NCBI GenBank assembly: GCA_029706075.1
Contig: JAINUG010000256.1
Span: 248,001-312,000 of the forward strand
From: Aldrovandia affinis
Lineage: Eukaryota; Chordata; Actinopteri; Notacanthiformes; Halosauridae
DNA length: 64,000 nt
Reading direction: 5' to 3'
Shown: positions 45,960 through 59,960 of the stretch, piece by piece
Numbering within the stretch: the first letter of the stretch is position 1
How the letters are laid out: each line of letters opens with the position of its first letter
The notes under the pieces: generated by a model
Seen by the model: the letters and a program-made list of their open reading frames with translations, nothing else
What the model was told of the DNA's origin: nothing
The model's database searches: none
Program-made: the position numbers and the translations under genes

Positions 45960-48387
45960 TAATATAACCTCCTTTGATTTATACTCAATACTTTTTGCTA
46001 TGTATCCCAGCATCCTGTTGGCTTTTTTCACTGCTGTAGCACACTGTTTTGATGCAGATAGGCTTTGATCAACTACAATTCCTAAGTCTTTTTCAAATTG
46101 AACACCTACGAACTTTTCTCCTCCCATAAAATACTCCTGAAATACTGAAACTACTCTTGCAATTCCTACTGAATTTATTTTAGCAATGAGCCTCTCATGT
46201 GGTACCATGTGGTCAAATGCTTTCTTTTATATAATATCATAAGTCTGGTTCAGGTCAACACACTTTGTAGCCTCTTCAAAAAAGTCCAGGAGGGGCCTCC
46301 CGCGTGGTCCAGTGATTGCAACGTCCGACGCTGACCACGGAGACCGTGGTTCAATTCCCCGTCTCGCCAGAGTCGGCTCTGGCTGGGAAAGCCGACATGA
46401 AATTCGCTGCGCGTAAGAGTGGCCCTGTAGTACCGGGTTATGGTCGACGGCTTGGCAAGTGCCGTCTTGGAGGAGGCGTTACTTCGCCTTCGTCACTACC
46501 AGTTGCAGGACTACGGCAGCGAACTCACATTACTAGGAGGGGATTGACATAAAAATAGCGGGTCTAATTGGCTACCGAAAATGGGATAAAATCAGAAGAA
46601 AAAAAAAGTCCAGGTTTGTTAGGCATGACCTCCCTTTGAGAAAACCATGTTGGCTCTCCCTTAAAATACTATTATTTTTCAAGAATGATTCCAACTTATC
46701 CCTAATAATACATTCCAGCATTTTACATGCGATGCAAGTTCAACTGACAGGCCTATAGTTCCCTGGGTCAGTACGGTCCCCCTTCTTATATATTGGAATT
46801 ATACTACCCTGCTTCCAGTCATCTGGTATTTCTCCAGTGATTATGGATTGAATAAAAATATCTGTTAATGATTTATATATAATTTTCCCAAGTTCTTTGA
46901 GTACTCTGGGATATATGCCATCCGGGCCTGCTGTCTTATTTGTCTTAAGTTTTTGTAGTACTTCTACGTCCCTTATCTCAAAGTCCTCCAAAATATTCTG
47001 TACCTTTTCTATACGTTACATTTAGGCATATTTATAACCTCTTCTCTAGTAAAGCTCTCAACAAAGTAACTGTTTAGTGTGTTAGCAATATCCTTATTAT
47101 TATAAACCAAAGTTTCTTCATTATTCTTAATGCACTTAACTTTCCCTTTTGTACTATAATATTGAAAAAACTTCTTAGGATTACTTTTTGCATCTTGGGA
47201 AATTTTAATTTCAAACCGCCTTTTAGCTGATCTTATTTCCTTTTTAGCCTTAGCCCGCATATTACAATAATCTAACTGGTTTCTCTCGGAGTTATCCTTT
47301 TTATATACTCTGTACTGTACAGTCGCTTCTTTTGCCTCAAACTCTCCCGTAAAGATTTAGTCATCCACTGCGGAGTTTTTTCATCCTATTTTTCCTTACT
47401 TTTAGGATGAATTTACACTGTACATCTACAATAACCCTTTTAAATATAGTCCATTTTTCATTCACAGTTCTGCAATCTAGAACTTTTACCAAATCTATAT
47501 TAGTTAAATTCTCTCTTATTTTATTAAAGTCAGCTCGTCTAAAATGAAAAATTCTACAGTTAGAAGAGGCTGTCTTAACTTGCCAAAAAATATCAAAAAT
47601 AACTGCACTGTGGTCACTTGCCCCTAGTGGTTCTCTTACCTCTGTGCTGCAAGGATTGTTACACAAAACCAGATCCAGTACTATTTCCCTCTCGTAGGCT
47701 GAGTAACAGACTGTACCAAAAAGCAGTCATTGACCATATCTAAAAACCCCTCTTCACATTTGCCTTGACCTGTCACTATCTCCCAATTAATAGAGGGGTA
47801 ATTGAAGTCGCCCATTATTATCGTCTCTCCTTCAGCACAGGTTTGTTTTATGTTACTAAAGAGCGTACTATTTATGTTACTGTCTGAAGCTGCAGGTCTA
47901 TAGCATAATATACTATATTAAGGCCCTTCTCATGATCTCCCAGTAATCTAATCCAGATGTCCTCACAAGAAACGAATGAGTTTATACCTGGAATTTCCTG
48001 CACATTAAGATTGTCTTTCACATAAAGACCCCCTCCCCCTCATCTTTTATTAGTTATATTGTTCCTAAACAATTTGTACCCCTATACATTATATTCATCC
48101 CCATCCGCTGTGCCAAACCATGTCTCAGTAATCCCAACAATGTCATAACCCCCATTCAACATGACAGCCTCCAGTTCCAAACATTTATTTTTTATGCTTC
48201 TCGCATTTAAACACATGAACTTCAGAGCCTTACTCACACTTACGTTGTCCTTCCCCTCCACACATAACTGTGCCGAACCACCTCTATACACATTATGATC
48301 CAAAAAATCTTTATTAATTATATCCTCAGATTTATTATACTCTGCCCTGGTATCTTCCATCTGGGCAGTCCGTACCTCCCTATCCAT
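45960..48387 (-). pseudogene. CR1 ORF2, catalytic block deleted
   Basis: Pieces match the other copy: FMCLNARSIKNKCLELEAVM and VGITETWFGTADGDE (48100-48240), the endonuclease end near 47360-47660, AKKEIRSAKRRFEIKI (47200) and TNKTAGPDGIYPRVLKE with DDWKQGSIIPIYKKGDR (46750-46960). Between SVGIARVVS and QEYFMGGEKF near 46140 a deletion removes the PQG and FADD blocks, so the reverse transcriptase has no active site. Several frame breaks add to this. Confidence 0.85.
46291..46601 (+). mobile_element. tRNA-derived SINE (family 2, copy 1)
   Basis: A 13-bp duplication, AAAAAAGTCCAGG, flanks it (46278-46290 and 46602-46614). The head contains GCGTGGTCCAGTGATTGC and B-box GGTTCAATTCC. The body, GTCGACGGCTTGGCAAGTGC and GGAGGAGGCGTTACTTCGCC, is shared with the minus-strand copy near 63.5 kb. 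The tail is A-rich. Confidence 0.9.
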
Positions 48388-48426
48388 AATACTACTACTA
48401 CTAATTGCCCTCCCTGCCCCCCCAGT

Positions 48427-48945
48427 CTAGCTTAAATATTCCTCGGCTACCCAGAGCATACGCTGGCCCAATGCATCTGTACCCCTCCGGTTCAAGTGTA
48501 GCCGGTCCCACTTGTACAGGTCACCCCTATTCCAAAAGGAGTCCCAGTGCCCCATAAACCTGTACCCCTCTTTCCTGCACCAGGTTTGTCGCCACGTGTT
48601 AAATATCCATATAAAATTCTGCTTGCCTTTGCTAGCATGTGGTACTGGCAGAATTCCAGAGAAGACCACCATGGAGGTTCTGCCCCTTAACTTTGATCCT
48701 AATTCTATAAATGTGTCCTGCAGAACCTCAAACCTACCCTTACCTATGTCATTGGTTCCAACATGGACCATGACCACTGGATCCACCCCTGCTCTGGCCA
48801 GGAGCTTGTCCGCGTGTTCCAGGAGGTCTCCAACCTGAGCACCAGGCAGGCAACATGCCATGCAAGATTCCTTTTCCCGCGAACAGACTATACTGTCTAT
48901 ACCTCTAATTATAGAATCCCCCACTACAATTAACTCCCTTTTCAT
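48427..48945 (-). pseudogene. CR1 ORF1 esterase domain (SGNH hydrolase), intact frame
   Basis: The 172-codon frame begins KRELIVVGDSIIRGID, with the G-D-S block carrying the catalytic Ser. It continues VVMVHVGTNDIGKG, with the G-T-N-D block, and ends with KWDRLHLNRRGTDALGQRML, where D-x-x-H supplies the Asp/His pair. All four SGNH blocks are visible. Such a domain is known in ORF1 of CR1 and L2 LINEs. A LINE inserted just upstream separates it from the N-terminal part, so the complete ORF1 cannot be made. Confidence 0.8.
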
Positions 48946-48949
48946 TACA

Positions 48950-50630
48950 TTATTACATTATTACATTACATTACAGGCATTTGGCAGATGCTCTTATCCA
49001 GAGCGACGTACAACAAAGTGTTAACTGTAGTCAAGAACAGTTTAGCTGAAAGCCACCCTAGCGAGAAGTACAGTTCCTAGGTGCTAGGTTAAACTAGGAC
49101 CCTGTAGATAAATCTGTAGCCACAATTCAAAGGTAGCAATAAAGCAATCAGTGTGGAAAATAATGCCTAAGTCTAATAGAATACATAAACAAGTAGACAT
49201 GTGTAATACTAAGCAGCTACGTCCCCAAGTTAACAAAAACCGGACTACAGGGAGAGGTGCACCCTGAAGAGGTGAGTCTTCAGTCGTCGCTTGAAGGTGG
49301 CCAGGGTCTCAGCTGTTCTGACTTCCACAGGAAGGTCATTCCACCATCGTGGAGCCAGAACCGACAGGAGACGTGACCGGGAAGCACAGGTGCGGAGGGG
49401 GGGAGGTGCTAGGCGTCCTGAGGTATAAGAGCGGAGTGGTCTGGCAGGTATGTAGGGTTTGAAGATCTTGAGGAGGTATGTTGGGGCTGATCTCTTGACT
49501 GCCTGGTATGCTAGGACCAATGTTTTGAATTTGATGCAAGCTATAACAGGCAGCCAGTGGAAGGTAGTGAGCAGGGGGGTGAATGAAACGGTGATCAGAT
49601 ATATGCAAGGGGGTAACTGTGAGATTGGAGCAGGGGCAGTTCCTCAGGAAGATCAGGTCTAGGAGGTTGCCTGCCTTGTGGGTTGGGGGAGAGTGTTGCA
49701 GGGAGAGGTCGAAGGAGTGGAGTAGTGGTAGGAAGGCAGCAGACTGGGGGGCCTCTAGGTGGATGTTGAAGTCTCCCAGGAGGATCAGCGGGGTGCCATC
49801 CTCAGGGAAGGAGCTGAGCAGGGTGTCTAGCTCGTCGAGGAAGCATCCCAGGGGCCCTGGTGGATGATAAACAACAACAATAAAGAGTTTAGTAGGATAG
49901 GTGACGGAGACAGGGTGGTATTCAAAAGAGGATATAGACAGGTTGGAGAGGGGAACAACTGAGAACTACCATGTGGGAGAGATAAGCAAACCTGTACCAC
50001 CACCACGGCCGGATGGCCGGGGGTGTGGGAGAAGGAGTAGGCGGACGAGAGGGCAGCAGGAGTAGCGGAGTTGTCAGGGCTGATCCAGGTCTCGGTGAGG
50101 GCGAGAAACTGGAGGGACAAGAGGGAGGCATAAGCAGAAATGAAGTCGGCCTTCCGTGCGGCAGACCGACAGTTCCATAGCCCCCCTGAGATTGTGAAGT
50201 TCTCACAAAGGGTCAGGGGGGGTAGGAGAGGTTGGAGAGATTCCGTTGTCGCGTGAGGGTGCGACGCTGGAAGCGCCTTCTGAATGGGAGAGAGCAGACT
50301 GTTATGGGGTGCGGGCACATAGCGTCGCTCTGACAAAGCAAAAGAGGGATCAAACAGCTGAGTCAAATAGCGTGATAATTACACGGATTTACTCAGGACT
50401 GCTTGCAATTCACTACAATCAAACCAACAATTGCGGATAAACAGTCGAAACTAACGAATAACAAGGCTAATCTAATTCAGTAATAGCTAGCAATTAAACT
50501 ACCGATAAGCTACGCAAAGTTTAGAAACTACAGATAACTAACAGAAATCAGTCAAAAACTAACCCGGTAAACTTAGCAAACCAAAGATACTCAACGCGAC
50601 GGGACGGCTAACAGCAGGTCAGTTCACAAA
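48950..50630 (-). mobile_element. L2-like LINE, internally deleted, inside CR1 ORF1
   Basis: The minus strand has an endonuclease start (GLWNCRSAARKADFISAYAS and LALTETWISPDNSATPAALS at 50060-50210), the endonuclease end near 49620-49880, then directly a C-terminal part (PAHYLPLAACYSL, RWWNDLPVEVRTAETL and TFKRRLKTHLFRV at 49245-49600). The whole reverse transcriptase catalytic region is missing. The 3' end reads TCTGGATAAGAGCATCTGCC then ATTACATT-type repeats at 48950-49000. Ends are approximate. Confidence 0.75.
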
Positions 50631-51094
50631 GACGGGTAGACACTTTTCCCGGGTGGCATGGCCGCCAGGGTGCCCTGGGGCTCATCAGTCCTCCCACTCA
50701 CAGAGGGCTGGGCCAGATCCTCTTCCTGCAAGGGCTGGAATCGGTTGAACACCACAATCTCTGGAGATGCCGCCCCTGCATGCGCGCGCCCTTTTCTATG
50801 CTGGCGCCCTACCGTCACCCAACTCTCTCTCCCTACCTGCTCTCGAGGCTCCCCCCTACCCCACTTTGGCGTGCAGGCTAACGCTCTAAAGGGCGTACTA
50901 ATCAGTTCCTGGAACTCTACAAATTCTGCAGGGCAGTCGAGACCAGCAAGTTGGGCTTCGAGATCAAGAATCTTGCTCTTGAGATGCTTCACAAGCTGGC
51001 AACGGTCACAGACGAAACCCTCCTGGAAGTCTCCTTCCAGAAACGCAATCATCCTGCAACACTCACACTGCACTGCCGATGGCCACATTTTCAC
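50624..51094 (-). pseudogene. CR1 ORF1 N-terminal part with Cys-rich finger
   Basis: The frame starts MKMWPSAVQCECCRMIAFLE and has CDRCQLVKHLKSKILDLEAQ, a Cys-rich zinc-finger-like motif followed by a short coiled coil. It then reads GREPREQV-type sequence shared with 34570-34660. It is separated from the esterase domain by the LINE at 48950-50630. Role: probably RNA binding during retrotransposition, as inferred for LINE ORF1 proteins. Confidence 0.7.
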
Positions 51095-53033
51095 CCCTAA
51101 ATATATCTATTTCTCCCCCTGCACTGACCGAATTACTGCCAAAACAGAGACACTAACTCGATAAAAATACTATACACCGAGGTGATTCCAAACAGTCAGG
51201 TGCAGAAATGACTAAATGGAAACAACCCTTAAAGCTAGTTAGAAAACTTTTGGTCCGGTTGTCTGTAGCAAGAGAGCTAGTAGCAGCCAACCGAAATGGC
51301 TATACGCTCAACGCTTGAAATATAACAATTAAATTTAAATTTTAGCCAACAAAAGCTAGTTAGCTATAGTATATTTCCCTGCTCTTGGATTTGCTCCTGA
51401 GAGGGCGAAAAAACACAAAAAACATCGCGTCAGCTGGATGTAATGCCAAATCGGCCATAACTTTTTAACAAGCTTTCCGAAGCTAGACAGGGAGCTGTCC
51501 CCTAATGGCGACAAATGGTTACCTTAAGAGCAAATCTTTTATCCTTTTACCCTTTGTGATGACAAAACGCCAAACCCTAAGCAACAACACAAAACACAAT
51601 CCCAATAATATCACGACAGCAACAAACAATCCGCTCAAACAAAGCAGGCAAAGCGATTTCCCGTCAAGCAAAAGCCCCTGATGAATGGAGCATAACTGAC
51701 AAAGTTCAGGCTGTAGTCACAGATAATGGTGCCAATATGGTAGCTGCAGTGCGCAAAGGAGGTTGGACGCATTATCCATGTTTTGCAAACAATTTAAATT
51801 GAGTGGTGAAAGACTCCATTGAGGCTCTTCCTGATTTACTTCACATTCAGCAGAGGCTCAAAAAAATTCAGAAACAGCTGAATATTCCAGAACACAAACT
51901 GATACAATCAGTTGAAACAAGGTGGAACTCTGTGTTCTACATGTTGGAGAGAATGTGTGAGCAGAAGGTATTGAAACCTTTTATGGTCCTGCTGTCAGCG
52001 CTTTCTTGGACACAAGATTTGAAAACCTTGGGTTCCGTGACAAAGAAAATGTTCAACTCATGAAAGGGCGACTCATCACTGAAATACAGGTAGTGAACCA
52101 GACCTCAGCCAATTCAGTGTCAGCTCCTGAACCTACCTCAAGCTCTCCCTCGGCATTGGCTCCTGCAACTACCTCAAGCTTCCCTGCAGGGGCTGCTGCA
52201 TCCCTATCTGCAGCAAAAGGTGGGATATGGGCAGAGTTTGACACTCAAGTGCTTGCATCCCAGCAGCATCGCACGGCTGGCACTGATGTCTTAATTGAAA
52301 TGCACTGGTTCTCAGAAGAGACGGTAATTCCACGGGATCAGGACCCACTACTTTGATGGAAAAAGAATGAGCAAACATTGCTCTCTCTAAGCAAGCTTAC
52401 TAATAAATACCTGGGAGTCATTGCTTCATCTGAACCTTCAGAAATGATTTTTTCGAAGGCAGGAGAGTTAGTAAGCCAGAGAAGAAGTACAATGAAAGGG
52501 AAAAATGTCAACATCTTTTTGTTTCTGGAGGAAACTGGAGGAAAGAGGGTGGCGGGAGGTTTGTGTGCCCTTGTGCAAAAAGGTGACCTACTGAAGATTT
52601 TTGGTGAATAGGCCTACCTGTGCCAAATCTCCTCCAAGTCTGCTGAAGGCTGACAGATGCGCTGTCCACAGCAAAAGGAGAAGTCTAAGTTCAAATTCAT
52701 ACATTTTTTAAAGTTTGCACACTAATAATCAACATTTTTGTTATTTACCATCAAAAACTGTCCTGTGTTTTAACATGCATGTGATTAAGTAATTAACAGA
52801 GAAAGTTAAAAAGAAATGCTTAATGTTTGGCAAATCATTTGGTGGTAATGAAAATGTATTCAGAAGTAGTTTATAAATGATGCATTCATCTCATAAATCA
52901 TGACACCTTGCTCTCCCCTACATGAAAGTACATTAGCCGCTTTTAATAATAAAAAGTAACGGTATCGTGATTCTGGCCCTGGTATTACTTGGTATTGGAT
53001 CGAAATCAAATGGTGTGATATCGCCAACCCCTA

Positions 53034-55144
53034 CAGAGCACTGCTCAGAGAAAAAGAATAACTGAACAAACGGCCTTATCTCTCAACGATGTCTCAAACT
53101 GAATCCAACGGACCGCAAAAAAAAAACGGAGTTTCAGATGCGAGTTCCAGAAGAGGCGTGTGCAGGCTCTAATGAAGCTTGCTGCAAAGGCTAAAGAGGC
53201 CAAATAAAATTGAAGCCTTCTTTTGACTCTTATAAAATGTTACATGTTGCACATTTAAATCTTGAAGTTGGGTTTTTCAAAGAGATCAAGATCATTCAGA
53301 GTTGCTTCTGCTGAGTAAAGGTAGAAGAAATCAATTGTAGTTGCCGCTCCGCTGCGTATATTTTCCTGCTTTTTGTCCTTTGCCAATCACATGCCTAAAA
53401 ACAGCTGAGCAGAGGGTACTGACATTTCAATCAACAAGTACAGCTAAATAACATTGACCTAATGTTTAACTTTTGTTACCTAATGTTTGTGTCGTTTTAT
53501 AAACTCTATTGTGCAAATATAATATAAAACCCAGGAAAACTATTTTGACTGCACTATTTCAAAGAGCAGCAAGCAGCTGGGGACAATATTTCACATGCAT
53601 GGCCATATAGATGTAGGTATGTTACAAAATTTTGAAATGTTATAAATCGAGCCTGATAGAGCATGAAAATGCATTTAATTTGATACCTTATTCACTCTCA
53701 TATGTTACGTTTTAAGGAAGTTATGGTCATTTTAACACTCGACAATTTGCATATTGACCCCCATTGCTTTTCAATGGGCTTGAAACAAAAGCTGTGATCC
53801 AATAACATAAATGGCCATAACTTTCTTAAAAATAAAGATAATTGCATGACATTTTCAGTAATTACAGATTGAAGCATTCTAAAAAATATCTTAATTTTAA
53901 TTATCTGAAATTACATTACATAATCAATTCATCACATAATTACATGTTGCGCACACGCCGCGACACGGCAAAAACCACGGCAGGCAGTGAGCATTTGGGC
54001 AAAGATATCTCACATTCCGGGTGAAAAATATCGCATTTCGCATCGACAGATTTCAATGAAATTTAACCAGAAACAAGATAAAATATTACATTAACGTCCT
54101 GGATACCTATTATTTAGTCCTGAACTTGCGATATATCATTTTGAAAGCACTAAACACGAGTCTGACTCAAACCGAGCAATGTTTAATACAATTTCGGAAA
54201 CAAGATAGAGGATCGAGTTTTCAACTACATAGTCTCTCGTAATCGCTCGCACAGGGACATAGGCACATCTAGACCGCTGCTGCGCACGGGAATTGTAACA
54301 TACCTAATAGATGGGGTCTCATTTCATTGAGTAACAATAAGACAAACAAAACTATAGAAATAATATAGGTAACCAGGCAACTTTTGTTTTGAAAACTTAA
54401 TCGGGGGTACGTTATATGACCAGTAACATTTACATTGCCGGCTTCATTTATGTATTGTTTTCTTTGTCATGGGGCAGTAAGGCTAGCCTACGCGTAGCAA
54501 CGTAGCCTATACAAGACAGTTAAAAAAACAAGACAAGGCAAAGATTAGTTTGCTTATTTAGAAAACGTGAATTGCTAGATAGACAGCGAGAAAGCTGCAT
54601 GTTTGGACCCATTCGCTGCTGTACGCTTCTACGGTTTAGCGGACTTAACTTGAGACAGCGAACTGATGTTCGAAGCATCAACAGCCACCTGTGACAACGA
54701 GTTTACAGCTAATTCGCTACACAATGGGATGGATGAATAGATGGATAGAAGAGGACTTGTAGTTATCAGAGGTTACATCTAGCTCTGATCAGCTAATTCG
54801 CTACACAATGGGATGGATGAATAGATGGGTAGAAGAGGACTTGTAGTTATCAGAGGTTACATCTAGCTAACAAGGTAGCTGCACGTACGTGATGCATTGC
54901 CCACTTCGCAAACTAGCAGCTAACGTTACAGTAGCCAATGACTATATTGGCCAACGTTATTGTTTTCCGGGTCCTCGCTCATTATTTTGTAACTTATAAA
55001 TCATCATCAATCGCTGGCTAGCTACACAACATGCAAGATAAATGATGTTTCCGTTGGTTAGCTAGCTTTCTAGTGGAATAATGGATAGCTACTTAGCGTT
55101 GACCATACGCGCTCATTACTGGCTAGCTATACTGTATTTCTTAC
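53034..55144. other. Gene-free stretch, possible intron 1 of next gene
   Basis: No exon could be supported. An 84-bp tandem duplication at 54706-54873 is listed separately. A short frame at 53130-53205 ending KLAAKAKEAK, with AATAAA overlapping its stop, was considered and not accepted. Confidence 0.4.
54706..54873. repeat. 84-bp tandem duplication
   Basis: Two adjacent units starting CAGCTAATTCGCTACACAAT differ at one clear position (GATGGATAGA against GATGGGTAGA) apart from the end of the second unit. The near identity suggests a recent event. Confidence 0.9.
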
Positions 55145-55500
55145 CGTTCCGTGATTTCGATGTACACAACTGCAGGGACTTTTCCACCGCATCTGCAATA
55201 AAGTTGTATTCGTAACATGGGACGTTTACAGGTGAAGCGCATTGCGCGGTTGACAGAAATGCCCCGAGAATAGACTTCTGTGAAATTAAGCTCTCCCATA
55301 TGCGCTAGGCTGTTGTTCCGAGTCGCAGAGAATAGTGACACAGCACCTCCAAGTCCAACCCCAACTGCGAATTCTGTCCTGAACAAACTGTTCCGATTTG
55401 AGCCATTGTTACTTGCTGAAGTCACTGGAAGTAAACTGTCGTTAATCCCACCAGCGGTGTGATTTCTCTCTTGACTACTATGTAACAGCATACGGTTCAT
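55145..55500 (-). CDS. Candidate first coding exon of an unknown gene
   Basis: An open frame of about 118 codons starts at ATG 55500-55498 and ends at a consensus donor, GAACG followed by GTAAGAAA (55144 downward). It has five N-glycosylation-type sequons (NHT, NDS, NGS, NNS, NFT), a hydrophobic Gly-rich stretch (FAVGVGLGGAVSLFSA) and a Cys cluster (RIQLYCRCGG). These would suit a secreted or membrane protein, although no classic signal peptide is evident. A TATA-like motif lies about 130 bases upstream. No family was recognised and no second exon was found to the left. It sits 670 bases from the 3' end of the tubulin gene, on the same strand. Confidence 0.45.
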
Positions 55501-55630
55501 AGGCACCTACATGTTGAAATTGTACGCAGAAATAACTTAACGTTATGTCCCACTTCACAACAAATAAGAATGTGACAAAAATAACCACCGTGTGATTGGT
55601 GGGAAGTCCGTTCTCAGCAGTGATGTTCTA

Positions 55631-55641
55631 TAATATATAAA
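55631..55641 (-). promoter_or_regulatory. TATA-like motif for the minus-strand exon
   Basis: On the minus strand the motif reads TTTATATATTA, preceded by GC-rich sequence (CACCGCCCG). It is placed about 130 bases before the candidate ATG at 55500, which leaves room for a 5' leader of roughly 100 bases. Confidence 0.35.
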
Positions 55642-55644
55642 CGG

Positions 55645-56024
55645 GCGGTGTTCCATGTTCTTTCATCATGCATGCGGCGGACTGCCAAGAGCACGAGGGG
55701 CCATATTATTACTGTTCATTTTTACGAATTGAACAGTAATATTATTACGACATTACCACATTGATTTCATGTTAAGAAATGATGCAAGTTCATTTTGGGG
55801 GATTTGGGGGGTCAACCAACATACATGACACATCAGAGCCTTCACAGTTAGTGATCACATTGCGTTCGATGACAGTTTCCATTCACCAATTTTGTTTGTC
55901 TTATTCCTCAGGTAGCCAGCCTTACGGACTCTTAAGAGGGAACATTGACCACACTGCATCTCATCAGCAGGACCCTGTAAAACCGTAAATAAATACATAA
56001 AAATCACTATCAAATGTATGTTTT
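55645..56024. other. Between tubulin 3' end and next promoter
   Basis: No gene was seen. A short palindrome, TATTACTGTTCA with TGAACAGTAATA, lies near 55706-55742. Confidence 0.4.
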
Positions 56025-56030
56025 TTTATT
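56025..56030 (-). terminator. Polyadenylation signal of the tubulin gene
   Basis: AATAAA on the minus strand, 141 bases after the tubulin stop codon. It is the only consensus hexamer seen before the next gene-like exon. Confidence 0.7.
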
Positions 56031-56170
56031 GGATATTAACAATAGTACAGCTTAACAGTCAAAGGTTGCCAGTGCAACAGTGACATTGAAATATCAAAAG
56101 AGAGGACAGTGAACAACAAAACAATGATTTAGGAGTGGATTGTTTGGAAGTGACTAAGAAATGGAGCAGC

Positions 56171-59673
<3,503 letters not shown>

Positions 59674-59814
59674 TTTTGATTTTAGCTATAAAGAGTGCAC
59701 AAATTGTAACAAGACGGATGCCACCTCCAATGTAACAGTCCCAGTTCGCTGTACAGTCACGCTCTATTTTTTTTTTTTTTACTATTCTGTAATATCTCCT
59801 GACATTCAAATGGC

Positions 59815-59960
59815 TCCTATTGGTCCATCGTCTACTGTGCCCGCCTTATCTTTATTTTAATAGGTGTTTGACACCACTTCCTCGCCACAGTACCTCCGTC
59901 ATACATAGCATCCATTGGTTGGTGTTTCGGGAATACCAGATGGAAGGACACTATTGGTAG
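59815..59960 (-). promoter_or_regulatory. Tubulin promoter region with three CCAAT boxes
   Basis: CCAAT occurs on the minus strand at 59819-59823, 59914-59918 and 59953-59957, that is 146 to 284 bases upstream of the start codon. No clear TATA box was found between these and the ATG. CCAAT-driven promoters without a strong TATA fit broadly expressed tubulin genes. Confidence 0.5.

Larger units (their letters stand above)
45672..51669 (-). mobile_element. CR1-type LINE, second copy, with nested insertions
   Basis: It runs on the minus strand from a 5' region near 51.6 kb to a 3' end at 45672-45710 with TTCTTATG repeats, the microsatellite-like tail usual for CR1. A SINE (46291-46601) and another LINE (about 48950-50630) are inserted. 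Removing both leaves the same order as the 34.5-39.7 kb copy. The 5' part is more complete here. Confidence 0.88.
44757..52611 (+). pseudogene. hAT transposase with BED zinc finger (interrupted)
   Basis: The BED finger reads CDVCRKAVCYCG and NFFKHIRKNHEQE (44785-44875). A middle part (45340-45671) reads NFVKTLDPRYNIPSRK and VVLTTGMWTSRATEAYLTHT. After the LINE it continues WSITDKVQAVVTDNGANMVA, a stop near 51800, SVETRWNSVFYMLERMCEQK and, at 52390-52580, YLGVIASSEPSEMIFSKAGE then LVSQRRSTMKGKNVN. The last part is the hATC dimerisation domain. Stops near 45376, 51800 and 52355 show decay apart from the LINE insertion. Confidence 0.82.
44255..53033 (+). mobile_element. ZBED-type hAT transposon split by a CR1 LINE
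   Basis: Transposase pieces lie at 44757-44977 and 45310-45671, and resume at 51670-52610 on the same strand in register. The right terminus near 53020, GATATCGCCAACCCCTACA, is hAT-like. The left terminus could not be fixed. The LINE at 45672-51669 sits between the codons for GLRRI and AKAPDEW. Confidence 0.75.

Noticed and set aside
53127-53205. Short plus-strand frame ending KLAAKAKEAK with AATAAA overlapping the stop
   Set aside because: Too short, no acceptor or start could be supported, and no family was recognised.
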